NCBI GenBank assembly: GCA_015056325.1
Contig: SVGL01000007.1
Coordinates: 1 to 64,000, forward strand
Origin: Clostridiales bacterium
GTDB taxonomy: Bacteria; Bacillota; Clostridia; Christensenellales; Aristaeellaceae
Reading direction: 5' to 3'
Length of the DNA stretch: 64,000 bases
The notes under the pieces were generated by a model. The model searched no databases, was not told the DNA's origin, and worked only from the letters and a program-made list of their open reading frames with translations. A program made the translations under genes and the position numbers. This document shows positions 53,171 to 61,252 of this stretch, piece by piece. Within the stretch, counting starts at the first letter, position 1; every line of letters begins with the position of its first letter.

Positions 53171-53530
53171 TCACTTGATATCCTCAATCTGAATTTCTAT
53201 ATCTCCCTTGTGGTTACTAGCAACTGTTACACGTTCTATATTCTCCGCAACGATCTCAATCGTCCACGTCTGATGTCGCTTATCCGGATGCCTTGCTAAT
53301 AGAATTTTCATATAATCGTATATCGCGTTGGCAATAAGGCCAGTAGAAATCCCAGTAACCAACGATATTACGACGGAGAGCTCGCATTTGGCAGTTTCAT
53401 CATTGACATGCTCGACACATATTTCAGCATCTGTTAATCTAAAACGATTGCGAATACATGAAGCAAGTTCGTTTAGCAAAATGCTATTGTAAGAATCCGG
53501 AGAAAAATTCTTAACTGCAATATTATTCAT
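53171..53530 (-). CDS. Small protein, EACC1-like
   Basis: 119 residues. A beta/alpha start is followed by a hydrophobic helix (SVVISLVTGISTGLIANAIY) and then beta strands TWTIEIVAENIERVTV and DIEIQIEDI. This order resembles the effector-associated component EACC1, found beside caspase and trypsin effectors in conflict systems. The similarity is in pattern only and is uncertain. The gene overlaps the radical SAM gene by 8 bp and precedes the caspase gene by 54 bp. Confidence 0.5.
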   Translation of the reverse strand: MNNIAVKNFSPDSYNSILLNELASCIRNRFRLTDAEICVEHVNDETAKCELSVVISLVTGISTGLIANAIYDYMKILLARHPDKRHQTWTIEIVAENIERVTVASNHKGDIEIQIEDIK

Positions 53531-54425
53531 GATTTATCCTCCTCTTAATCTTTATACAGTGTTGTGGATACGATTTCGCATAGTTGCGAAGTCTCTCAAT
53601 GTTTGCTGGTGTGAACTCCATGCGAATTAAACTATCCTCAGTATCTGAAAGATGACAAATGTGTTGGTCAGGATATAGTGCCCAATAAGAAGAATAGTCA
53701 GAATTTGTTCTTGTCAACAGCAATGTCTGGCTCGAGTCCACAATCTTGGTTATTGTATTAACACTGTCGCAGTACTCACTATGAGATACTTTTACCAAGT
53801 CAAACGTAGACAACTTGTTTGCGGGATGAGGTTCAATTACGCACCATTCTTTAGGATTGAGTAATGAAATAAAATTTGCAAACTCAAGCCAATGCGGCAA
53901 CATATTCTTGGTAACAACTGTGTTGATCCGCACTCGATCACAACCAGCAGCTAACATGGACTGTAAAAATGCAGTAGTCTTCCCAAAAGCATTCTGATCG
54001 CCACACACTTCGTTGTGAACATCTTCAATGCCATGCAGAGAAACAATAACTCTTGAGAAACATTGCCAGTTATTCATAACCCACTTGGTATTGTTTATAG
54101 AACCTATTCCACTAGTTGTTATTGTAACTGCTACCCCTCCTGAAATACAGGCCTCGACGAGGTAAGGCAAGTTCGCTAGTAGCAAGGGTTCTCCTCCCGA
54201 TATATCAACTTTCTGAACACCAAGACTCTTAAATAGCTGTACAGTTGAGTCGATCAATGCACCATCATAAACCACATGATTTGTTCGCTGAACAGGTTTT
54301 GAAAAACAGAATTTACAGTTTAGCTGGCAGTCATGTGTAGTATGCCACATTATTTGTGCAATATCAGGTGAATACTGTGAATCGCCTAAAAAAGTGTTTC
54401 TAACTCCGTCATATTGGAAACTCAT
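53523..54425 (-). CDS. Radical SAM protein, viperin-like
   Basis: 300 residues. The 4Fe-4S cluster site is Cys33-Cys37-Cys40 in WHTTHDCQLNCKFCFSK, and the SAM-binding GGEP is in VQKVDISGGEPLLLANL. Further features recall viperins: HxTxxCxxxCxFCF, RINTVVTKN, LLNPKEWCVIEPHP (compare the LNPxxW of viperins) and NSDYSSYWAL. Viperins make chain-terminating ddh-nucleotides. A nucleotide kinase-like gene lies just upstream, as in known viperin loci. Other radical SAM enzymes cannot be excluded without a profile search. The start follows GAGAGGAGTACAG. Confidence 0.78.
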   Translation of the reverse strand: MSFQYDGVRNTFLGDSQYSPDIAQIMWHTTHDCQLNCKFCFSKPVQRTNHVVYDGALIDSTVQLFKSLGVQKVDISGGEPLLLANLPYLVEACISGGVAVTITTSGIGSINNTKWVMNNWQCFSRVIVSLHGIEDVHNEVCGDQNAFGKTTAFLQSMLAAGCDRVRINTVVTKNMLPHWLEFANFISLLNPKEWCVIEPHPANKLSTFDLVKVSHSEYCDSVNTITKIVDSSQTLLLTRTNSDYSSYWALYPDQHICHLSDTEDSLIRMEFTPANIERLRNYAKSYPQHCIKIKRRINHE

Positions 54426-54473
54426 CTGTACTCCTCTCCATACACGTGCTATTGTGCCTATTGAGGTATCTCT

Positions 54474-55049
54474 CTACCATGCATCGATTTCTGTTAGCAT
54501 TCTTTGCAAAAAGGTAATACAAGCATCTGGGAGTTCTTGCAAACTGCAGTTGTTTTCAAAGCAAAAGTCATATACATATTCCTCTGCATTGTCATCTGCT
54601 ACGTTTCCGTAAACATGATCTGCAAGCCCCTCTCTTGATGATCGAATAAGAAGTGTGACGCATTGAATTCTCACAGATGACATGTAATCAACAAAACCTG
54701 CTATTTGATCAGCCTCTCGGATATGAACGAATAGTATGTCTACATTTTCCTTAATGAAGCTATTCACTTCTTGTATGAGATACCTATTTGGTAAGTCATT
54801 ATACCAAACCAGAAGTTGCTTTAGGTCTGCAAGAAACTTCCTCGATTTGTTATCCTTTTCCCCCTTCCATCCGCACATAGAAGCCAATTGCTTAATCGGT
54901 GTAATTGCGGAAATTGATTTGCAACGAAATACCCTCCCCGCACAAGAGCAGAAAGTATCTTTGCCAACACCACCTTTTCCGTTGATTACACAGACCACCT
55001 TCTTCTGCAAGCGTAAGCATGCAGGGGAAGCCTTCATGCTCGCGTTCAT
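54474..55049 (-). CDS. P-loop nucleotide kinase-like protein
   Basis: 191 residues. The P-loop is INGKGGVGKDTF at residues 22-33, of the type seen in phage deoxynucleotide monophosphate kinases. Later blocks are KSRKFLADLKQLLVWYNDLP, ILFVHIREADQI and the end YGNVADDNAEEYVYDFCFEN. It would phosphorylate a nucleotide and so might feed the viperin-like enzyme. The ATG at 55049 is spaced 8 nt from GGAGG; a GTG three codons upstream overlaps the ribosome site. Confidence 0.75.
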   Translation of the reverse strand: MNASMKASPACLRLQKKVVCVINGKGGVGKDTFCSCAGRVFRCKSISAITPIKQLASMCGWKGEKDNKSRKFLADLKQLLVWYNDLPNRYLIQEVNSFIKENVDILFVHIREADQIAGFVDYMSSVRIQCVTLLIRSSREGLADHVYGNVADDNAEEYVYDFCFENNCSLQELPDACITFLQRMLTEIDAW

Positions 55050-55070
55050 TCTAGCCACCTCCTCCGCACA

Positions 55071-55301
55071 TTAGTACAACTTGATGCCATACTCTTTCTG
55101 AATATGATGGATGGCTTGAATGTATTTACAATTACCAGTATAGCGCACACTACAATATTCAGGTTCGCATTCCTCCAAGTATCCTTTAGCGCATAAGTTT
55201 GTAAACAGCAACAGCCTGAGTTCATCAATCAATTGTTTCCTGCTATCAGCTTTTATTTCTTGGATAAGGGTCATCACTGTAGCGCTAGTCAAAATATTCA
55301 T
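55071..55301 (-). CDS. Small Cys-containing protein, first gene of caspase operon
   Basis: 76 residues: helical start MNILTSATVMTLIQEIKADS, then ELRLLLFTNLCAKGYLEECE and CSVRYTGNCKYIQAIHHIQK. Four Cys may bind metal. No family is recognised. It is 21 bp upstream of the kinase gene. The ATG at 55301 follows AGAGAGGTGTATT. Being first in the operon, it may be a regulator or antitoxin-like partner; that is inference. Confidence 0.6.
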   Translation of the reverse strand: MNILTSATVMTLIQEIKADSRKQLIDELRLLLFTNLCAKGYLEECEPEYCSVRYTGNCKYIQAIHHIQKEYGIKLY

Positions 55302-55391
55302 AATACACCTCTCTATCCTTTCACTCATACTTGTCCTATGCCTTAATATCTAACAAAAGATTCAGTATGGATTGAGATAAGATCCCATTCG

Positions 55392-55420
55392 ATTATATCA
55401 CATGATTGTAGAAATGTCAC
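55392..55420 (-). promoter_or_regulatory. Promoter of the caspase/radical SAM operon
   Basis: Minus-strand GTGACA (55415-55420), 17-nt spacer, TATAAT (55392-55397). Confidence 0.75.
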
Positions 55421-55766
55421 GTTTTTCACATGTGAATATAGTGAATAATTTCGCAAATAAACCAAATAAACAAAACGCACACGCAACTCAGACATTGAAT
55501 TGTTCAAGAATTCGCATTTTGAAATGTGTTAGCACTTTGCTAGTGCATCACCTCCGCTTCAAGATTTCCCCCCGATATCATGTATGTTCGGCAAGTGGTG
55601 CATGTGAGCGCTCATAGCACTTTTCATGCAAAACTTGTTGGGAAGCATCCCAAACCCTTTGGACATTTCCGTTGGAAATGGCTGTGCCGCTGGGCGGCGA
55701 TTCGTAACTGAACCATGTGCGTTACCTCTGTATCTCAGAAGAGTCTGATAGAAACCGATTGTGAAC

Positions 55767-55795
55767 TTTACTTTCGTGCTAATTCTGCATATAAT
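55767..55795 (+). promoter_or_regulatory. abiEi promoter
   Basis: TTTACT (55767-55772), 17-nt spacer, TATAAT (55790-55795), about 25 bp ahead of the start. Confidence 0.7.
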
Positions 55796-55819
55796 GTTAG
55801 CATGGAAAGAGGTGAGCCG

Positions 55820-56413
55820 ATGGAAGATCGTTTGTTGGCAATCGCTGCATCACAAGGTGGTGTTATCAGGACAGCAGACGCAGTATCCGCTGGGATTACC
55901 AAGTTTAGATTTGCAGCGTTCCTTCAGAAACATGGATATGTTAGGGTATCCCACGGTATTTACCTATCTCCAGCTGCATGGCCGGATGAGATGTTCCTGT
56001 TGCAGCTCCGCTGTCCCAGTATTGTGTTTTCCCATGATACTGCTTTGTATCTACTTGATTTGAGCGATCAGGAGCCTATGCAGCTGACCGTAACTGCCAA
56101 GACAGGATATAATCCATCCCATTTGTCTGATGAAGGAGTCAGAACCTTTACGATCAAAAAAGAGCTGTTTCACATTGGCGTAACAAAATGCACGACTCCA
56201 TTTGGACATGAGGTTAAAGCCTACAATGCTGAGCGGACGATCTGTGATCTTGTGCGGAGCAGAAGCAACCTTGACCCTCGTTTTCTGCAAGAGGCATTAA
56301 AGCGCTATATGTCGCGCAGCACCCGGAATGTGCCGCTCCTCTTGGATTATGCAAGTGCTTTTCATTGCAAAAAATACCTGAAACCATATCTGGAAGTTTT
56401 GTTCTCCTTGTGA
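55820..56413 (+). CDS. AbiEi-type antitoxin/regulator
   Basis: 197 residues. The N-terminal winged helix (AIAASQGGVIRTADAVSAGI) and RVSHGIYLSPAAWPDEMFLL match the AbiEi family, as do FSHDTALYLLDLSD, FHIGVTKCTTPFGHEVKAYN and AERTICDLVRSRSN. AbiEi is normally the antitoxin and repressor of the nucleotidyltransferase toxin AbiEii. No AbiEii gene follows; the next gene is the convergent relaxase. It may act as a stand-alone regulator. The start at 55820 follows AGAGGTGAGCCG. Confidence 0.88.
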   Translation: MEDRLLAIAASQGGVIRTADAVSAGITKFRFAAFLQKHGYVRVSHGIYLSPAAWPDEMFLLQLRCPSIVFSHDTALYLLDLSDQEPMQLTVTAKTGYNPSHLSDEGVRTFTIKKELFHIGVTKCTTPFGHEVKAYNAERTICDLVRSRSNLDPRFLQEALKRYMSRSTRNVPLLLDYASAFHCKKYLKPYLEVLFSL

Positions 56414-56439
56414 ATCTGGTTATCCTTACGATTCAGGAA

Positions 56440-57861
56440 TTATAGGTTCTTTGCATTTCGGTTATTAGAAACAGTTTGCTCCTGCGGGGTAATCATCATC
56501 TGATGATTGAGGATGCGTTCCACATTAACCTGAGCCTCCTGCAGCTGCTTGCACTCCACTTTTGCTCGGCGATATGCTGCATAGCGTTTCTGCTTTTCAA
56601 CGATCAGTTGGTGTTCCCGCTCCTGCAACTCTGAAATCTTCGGAAGCTGGTTCTGTCCAAGACGGTCAAATGCCTTTTTCGCTTCCCGATAGCAACGTAG
56701 TTCTTCTTTGTGTTCTGCGGCAAATTGTTTGGAGTACCCTGAAACACGATAGGCTTCTGCCACCCTTCGGGTGCGACTATAATCAAAGATGTGTTGGCGG
56801 AGCACACGTAGCTGCTGAATCTGTTCATCAATTTCATGGCAATGTTCAAGTGACATGGACTCATTCTGCTGAGCGCTGGAGATTACGGTAGCTATGTCTA
56901 TGCTATTCAGTGCCCCCCTTGCTTCCAGCATCCGAACCGACTTAGCCGCTCTTTTAAGATTCTCCTTTTTCGCCCAGTATGCAAAACCAGGCCCCTTCCC
57001 CGAATCCATTGCAGCCCTGATGTCTATCAGAAGACCGATTCGCTTGTCTCTGATGACACAGGGCTTGCTTTTTGATTTGGGCGGTTTTCTCTTACCGTCA
57101 ATGATCGCCCGTAGGCTGTTTTCGTCATACCCATCTCCCAGCGTATCCAGACGAGCAAAGCGAGTGAACCCCTCTCGGTGCAGACTGATTCGCTTTCCGC
57201 GCTTCACTTCCCAGCCATCCTGTTCAAGGATAGTCAACAGATCATCAAGGCTCTGAGGCTTCTCCTGCAAAGCTGATTCTATCGCTTCCCGCAGCTGTTC
57301 CTTCTGTGACTTCGGCTTCAGGATACCAAGCCATGAGCCATAGTTCAATCCACGGTGCTTCGGGTTCGTTATTACGGATAGTTGGTGTTCAAGACAAATC
57401 TGGTTACTGAGCCGTCCGACTGCCTGCCCTGACAGGTAGAAATCTCTGAATTTACGGTCGCCATCCAGGGATACAGCATTCCAGAGAATATGATTATGGA
57501 TGTGATCGCAGTCAACATGGGTGGCGACAATGAAGGAATACTTGTCCTTCAGGAAGCGGTGTGCGAACTCTACTCCTATTTGGTTCGCCTCCTCCGGCGT
57601 CACCTCACCGGGCGCAAATGATTGACGGACCTGATAGGCAATCACACCCTGATCAGAGTTTCGATGCGTTCGATCTCTGTACTGCCGATGCGACAGAGCC
57701 CACTCTGCATCAGCAGTTTCAGAAGCACATCGATAAGTAGTTACAAGAGATCCGCCATTGGTCTTGGTTGGATTGATTATGTAGCTGATCCTTGCGTTTA
57801 GACTATGGGGTAGACTTTTCCCCATGCTCAGGTGCATGGGGATGATTCGTGTCGCTGCGAT
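56440..57861 (-). CDS. MobA/VirD2-type relaxase
   Basis: About 473 residues. The relaxase metal site is HVDCDHIHNHI, preceded by FAHRFLKDKYSFIVAT. The N-terminus (AATRIIPMHLSMGKSLPHSL) and ISYIINPTKTNGGSLVTTY are typical of MOBP relaxases of Clostridia elements. The C-terminal half is a charged coiled coil. It nicks oriT and leads the strand into a recipient, using a conjugation system supplied by another element. The codon where the family starts with ATG reads ATC here (57859-57861), spaced 7 nt from GGAGGG. A TTG at 57876 or the ATG at about 57825 are other options. Confidence 0.88.
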   Translation of the reverse strand: MAATRIIPMHLSMGKSLPHSLNARISYIINPTKTNGGSLVTTYRCASETADAEWALSHRQYRDRTHRNSDQGVIAYQVRQSFAPGEVTPEEANQIGVEFAHRFLKDKYSFIVATHVDCDHIHNHILWNAVSLDGDRKFRDFYLSGQAVGRLSNQICLEHQLSVITNPKHRGLNYGSWLGILKPKSQKEQLREAIESALQEKPQSLDDLLTILEQDGWEVKRGKRISLHREGFTRFARLDTLGDGYDENSLRAIIDGKRKPPKSKSKPCVIRDKRIGLLIDIRAAMDSGKGPGFAYWAKKENLKRAAKSVRMLEARGALNSIDIATVISSAQQNESMSLEHCHEIDEQIQQLRVLRQHIFDYSRTRRVAEAYRVSGYSKQFAAEHKEELRCYREAKKAFDRLGQNQLPKISELQEREHQLIVEKQKRYAAYRRAKVECKQLQEAQVNVERILNHQMMITPQEQTVSNNRNAKNL

Positions 57862-58049
57862 GATACATCCCTCCAATGAAAACTATGAATTGAACCACTG
57901 CCGCGCCGGTGTAATGAGGAAGCTCTGTTTTCAGCGAGCTTACTGTTGTTCTTATTATAATATGTTTATTCTAGTGGTAAGTCTTAACTATGTACTATAC
58001 TGTTCATTCGCGCATGAAGGGCATCCGGACTTCTCTTAACAAAGCTGCT

Positions 58050-60014
58050 CTATTCCAGACTAGTGAGCCTCAGCTTCTCGCACCCGGCTTCCACAAGGAA
58101 TCGCTGTACATCCTCTACGGTGTCCATGAACATGCAGTCCAGCACCAGTTGATAAGCCTGGTGCTGTTTTATTGGCCGAAGCAGGTAACCGGCCTTGGCG
58201 ATCATCTCTCTTGACAGCCAGGGCGGCAGCTGGAGTGCAATGCAGATAGCAATCACCTGATCCAAAGAATAGTCCCGCCGCTCTTGAGTGCGCATACGCG
58301 ATATCGTGCGGGCGGAGATTCCCGCCCTTTCCTCCATACCCTCAATAGTCAGATGTGCCCGCTTCATCAGATAGCTCAGTGCGTCTGGAAAGGATAGCGG
58401 CAGCTCTGAGATCAGCTTTGTCATTGCTGTCAGCTTCTCTTTGTTGCTCAGCAATCCTTTCTCCTGCGCGAAGGCCATGTAATGCTGGTTGTAAGCCTCA
58501 TCGCTGTTCATCGCGCCGAAGCAATAATCCGCCACGCCGCAAGGCTCGTAGACGCTGCTGAACCGTAGGCAGCACTGATCCACATGAGCATTCGCCCATG
58601 CAGTCAGACGCAGCCCCTTCTCGGTGTGTCGGACAAATCTGCTGTCATTGATACAGATGTGTCCGTCCACATAGATATACTGCCCGCTTTGAATCTGCTG
58701 CCGGAAGCCCTCATTCTCCCGATAGATGGCGAGCATATCCTTCCTGGCGATTACAAAGGTGTTATTCCCTTCACCATTGCCTGTAGAAAAGGCGAATGGC
58801 TCAATGTAGCGGCCTTCCACATAATTCAGCGCACCCTTGGCAGCGATGTGCCCCATCTGCAGCAACCTTGCCCTGACACGAAACTTGGGCAGGTCGTATT
58901 CCGCTGCAATCGTTCGGGCAACACCATCAAATTTCTGCCCTGCATGATGATTATTTTGTGCCCTGCGCGCCCACTCTCTGGCTACCAGCGGCTCCATCAT
59001 TCTCAGCGGCATCATCAGGCCGAAGCTGCCGCGTCGCGCCTGCCACTCCATCCATTTCAGCGGGTTCGCGGGAACCCGATCATTTTGCACCACAATGCGT
59101 TTGGTTTTCAGCAGATTGACGTCGCTGTTGTGCATGTCCTGCAACCGAAAGAACATATAGTGCCAGTCATAATGAATGCACTCATGATAGATCTCCAGCT
59201 GGCAGCAGTCCTTATGCACTGCATCGGTGTTGATCACGATGGTGCCAGCCGGAATGCTGACTGAACAAGGTATGTCCAGTCCACACCCTTCCTCATCCTG
59301 CTTTTCTGCCATTATCTCACCGTCGCAGAAAAAGAGCATACTGAGCGTACCCTTCTTCTTGTACAACGGATACCGTGCGACCTGCAAGCCCATGCGAGCA
59401 GCCAGCAGGTAGGCATCATGCTCCTTCATATCCTCCAGGGCCTTGGGGCAATGGCGCAACAGCAGTTCCTCTGCACCCTGCTCCACTTCATCCTTGCGGA
59501 GGATTGGTACAAGGTAGCTGCTCAGCATCCACATATCCCGTTCGGGTTTGTCCTGCAGGTATCCGCATTCTCCGCAGGTGAAGCCCATGCCCGTGTGCAT
59601 ATCCACCCACAGTTCGCAGTACAGATCGTATACTTGCACAACGTTGTTTACTGATACATATGCGCTGATAACCACATCCACCAGCAGTGTGTGGGTATCA
59701 CGCCGCCAGAAGCTCATTTCTCCGAAATGGCAGTCTCCGGCACGAAGTGTTACTGTGCCTCCACATTTCTCTGCGATTTCTTTGAGTGTTCCACCTGCGA
59801 TCTGCCGGTTGATTTCACCCAGGATCAAGCGTTTGTGGTGCTTGAGAATATATTCCTGCATTGATTGTACCCGTGGAACGGTCACCGTTTTGGTTCTCCG
59901 AGGGGGCGATATGACATCACATTCGTCCATAGTATCTACATGCTGCGTGTCCATCTCCTTGCTATTCATATTGTCGTCTGAGATCAGCATAAGGCGCTGC
60001 ATATTGTCCAGCAT
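58050..60014 (-). CDS. ImmA/IrrE-type metallopeptidase fused to a helix-turn-helix
   Basis: 654 residues, much longer than ordinary ImmA (about 130-270). The peptidase motif HExxH is in QLEIYHECIHYDWHYMF. Earlier there is a possible zinc pair in GFTCGECGYLQ. The last 110 residues carry an XRE-like helix-turn-helix (LTIEGMEERAGISARTISRM). ImmA peptidases cut repressors of mobile elements when DNA damage or a signal arrives. The fusion suggests a single-protein sensor and regulator. The start follows GGAGGGTACAAGCA. Confidence 0.82.
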   Translation of the reverse strand: MLDNMQRLMLISDDNMNSKEMDTQHVDTMDECDVISPPRRTKTVTVPRVQSMQEYILKHHKRLILGEINRQIAGGTLKEIAEKCGGTVTLRAGDCHFGEMSFWRRDTHTLLVDVVISAYVSVNNVVQVYDLYCELWVDMHTGMGFTCGECGYLQDKPERDMWMLSSYLVPILRKDEVEQGAEELLLRHCPKALEDMKEHDAYLLAARMGLQVARYPLYKKKGTLSMLFFCDGEIMAEKQDEEGCGLDIPCSVSIPAGTIVINTDAVHKDCCQLEIYHECIHYDWHYMFFRLQDMHNSDVNLLKTKRIVVQNDRVPANPLKWMEWQARRGSFGLMMPLRMMEPLVAREWARRAQNNHHAGQKFDGVARTIAAEYDLPKFRVRARLLQMGHIAAKGALNYVEGRYIEPFAFSTGNGEGNNTFVIARKDMLAIYRENEGFRQQIQSGQYIYVDGHICINDSRFVRHTEKGLRLTAWANAHVDQCCLRFSSVYEPCGVADYCFGAMNSDEAYNQHYMAFAQEKGLLSNKEKLTAMTKLISELPLSFPDALSYLMKRAHLTIEGMEERAGISARTISRMRTQERRDYSLDQVIAICIALQLPPWLSREMIAKAGYLLRPIKQHQAYQLVLDCMFMDTVEDVQRFLVEAGCEKLRLTSLE

Positions 60015-60446
60015 TGCTTGTACCCTCCATGCGTTAGGTTCTGCACAATCAGGGCTGATTGTGTTTGCATCGTCTTCGTTCTTTTACAAATGATATTATA
60101 CCAAACGTACGTTCTGTTGTAAACGCGAACAAGATAACTTTCAGCCACCCTACACATTAGAAAATTTTCTTTTTCAAAACACGCCACGGCGTGGCGTGCT
60201 CGAAACCCTTGAAATTCCTACATTTCTTTGAATTCCCCCCCTAAAAACAGGCCAAAATCGGCCAAAAACACGCCACGCCGTGGCGTGGTCTTCTGTCGTG
60301 GATTCATCTATCATATGGGCATCAGGTGCGGCGCTCCCGGCCAGAGCATTCGCAAGCAGCTCCTGATAAGCCACCGCATGGATCCCGCGAAGATCGATGC
60401 AATTAGTACAAGAAGTCCTGGACAAGCGATCCACGGAGGTATGAAT
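60015..60446. other. Intergenic region with inverted repeat
   Basis: Contains the 19-bp inverted repeat listed separately. No gene is supported; a long open frame through 60228-60446 is only an upstream extension of the SSB-like gene. Confidence 0.5.
60180..60287. repeat. 19-bp perfect inverted repeat, possible oriT or regulatory site
   Basis: CACGCCACGGCGTGGCGTG (60180-60198) and its exact reverse complement (60269-60287) are 70 bp apart. Each arm is also nearly palindromic by itself. GGCCAAAATCGGCC lies between them. Paired palindromes near a relaxase and an SSB-like gene can mark oriT or a binding region of the ImmA-HTH protein. Confidence 0.6.
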
Positions 60447-60782
60447 ATGAACGAAGTTTATTTGGAGGGCATCATCGTCTCTGTTGACAAGCCCGAAGCC
60501 AAGGCAGATCAGAATCATCATCTGGTATGTCAGCTGCGCATGACCCACCGAACCCGTCAGGGCCAGCTCAAGCATGAGCTGTACACCGTCAATGTATGGA
60601 ACCGTCTGGCTGATTGGGCTGAGAGGCACATCGCGGCCGGTACGCCGGTATTCATCAAGGGTTATCTGACGCAGCGCAACCACAGCGGCGCAGCCGCAGT
60701 AGAGATCACCGCCAGCCGTTTTGTCATCAAGCAGGCCCTGCTTCACTCTGAAGAATCGCAGTCCAGCCCTTCCGAAGAGTAA
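60447..60782 (+). CDS. Single-stranded DNA-binding-like protein 2
   Basis: 111 residues, an OB-fold paralogue of the protein at 38929-39327: MNEVYLEGIIVSVDKPEAKA, YTVNVWNRLADWAERHIAAG, VFIKGYLTQRNHSG. The C-terminus is short and Ser/Glu-rich. The ATG at 60447 is chosen over one at 60441 because of its distance from GGAGG. It probably supports DNA transfer or repair of the inner element. Confidence 0.8.
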   Translation: MNEVYLEGIIVSVDKPEAKADQNHHLVCQLRMTHRTRQGQLKHELYTVNVWNRLADWAERHIAAGTPVFIKGYLTQRNHSGAAAVEITASRFVIKQALLHSEESQSSPSEE

Positions 60783-60796
60783 GGAGGTGAACCATC

Positions 60797-60895
60797 ATGG
60801 ATGCAACGCTGCAGACCATCATCGAAGCTGCGCTGCAGCAGGGTACTCTCCATATAACACAACTCAAGTTATCTATTCATGAATTGATATTATAG
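60797..60895 (+). pseudogene. Truncated gene after SSB-like protein
   Basis: A strong ribosome site (AAGGAGGTGAACCATC) leads into MDATLQTIIEAALQQGTLHI, but the frame ends after 32 residues in AT-rich sequence. The first 16 residues look like the start of a normal gene, so it was probably cut off by a deletion near the right end. Confidence 0.55.
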
Positions 60896-61252
60896 CTCAT
60901 ATTTCATCAGATTCAAACCACCCTATAGCTTTGAAGCCACTGCGATAATAACGAGTACATCTGCATCCAGTTTACTCCATGTGCATTTTCAAAGCATCAG
61001 ATAATGCTCTGAAATCAATGTGCATAATGACGCAAAAAGGACATCTCACTCTTCTCAGAGTGGATGCCCCTCAGGAATATGAGAGTTGCTTTACTCCTCT
61101 ATTTTCTTTTGTCGTCCATTTTACACCCCCAGTATTTCAGTGTATATCTCGGGCTTGTTCTCACGGTTTGGAAAAGGATGAAAGCCCGCCTGACAACCGC
61201 AATTCCTTGATTTTCAAGGCATTCCCGGCTTGTCCTTAATATACCATAAGGG
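60896..61252. other. Right end of the inner element
   Basis: No credible gene. It includes a hairpin near 61050 (TCACTCT/AGAGTGGA). It ends with ATACCATAAG, whose reverse complement matches the left end (CCTTATG). Confidence 0.5.

Larger units (their letters stand above)
55302..55819. other. Divergent promoter region
   Basis: AT-rich, with the two outward promoters at 55392-55420 and 55767-55795. No gene is seen between them. Confidence 0.5.

Noticed and set aside
60174-60746. 190-codon frame on the minus strand opposite the second SSB-like gene
   Set aside because: Antisense shadow of the SSB-like gene and the inverted repeat.
60979-61239. 86-codon frame near the right end of the inner element
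   Set aside because: No ribosome site and unnatural composition; probably non-coding end sequence.
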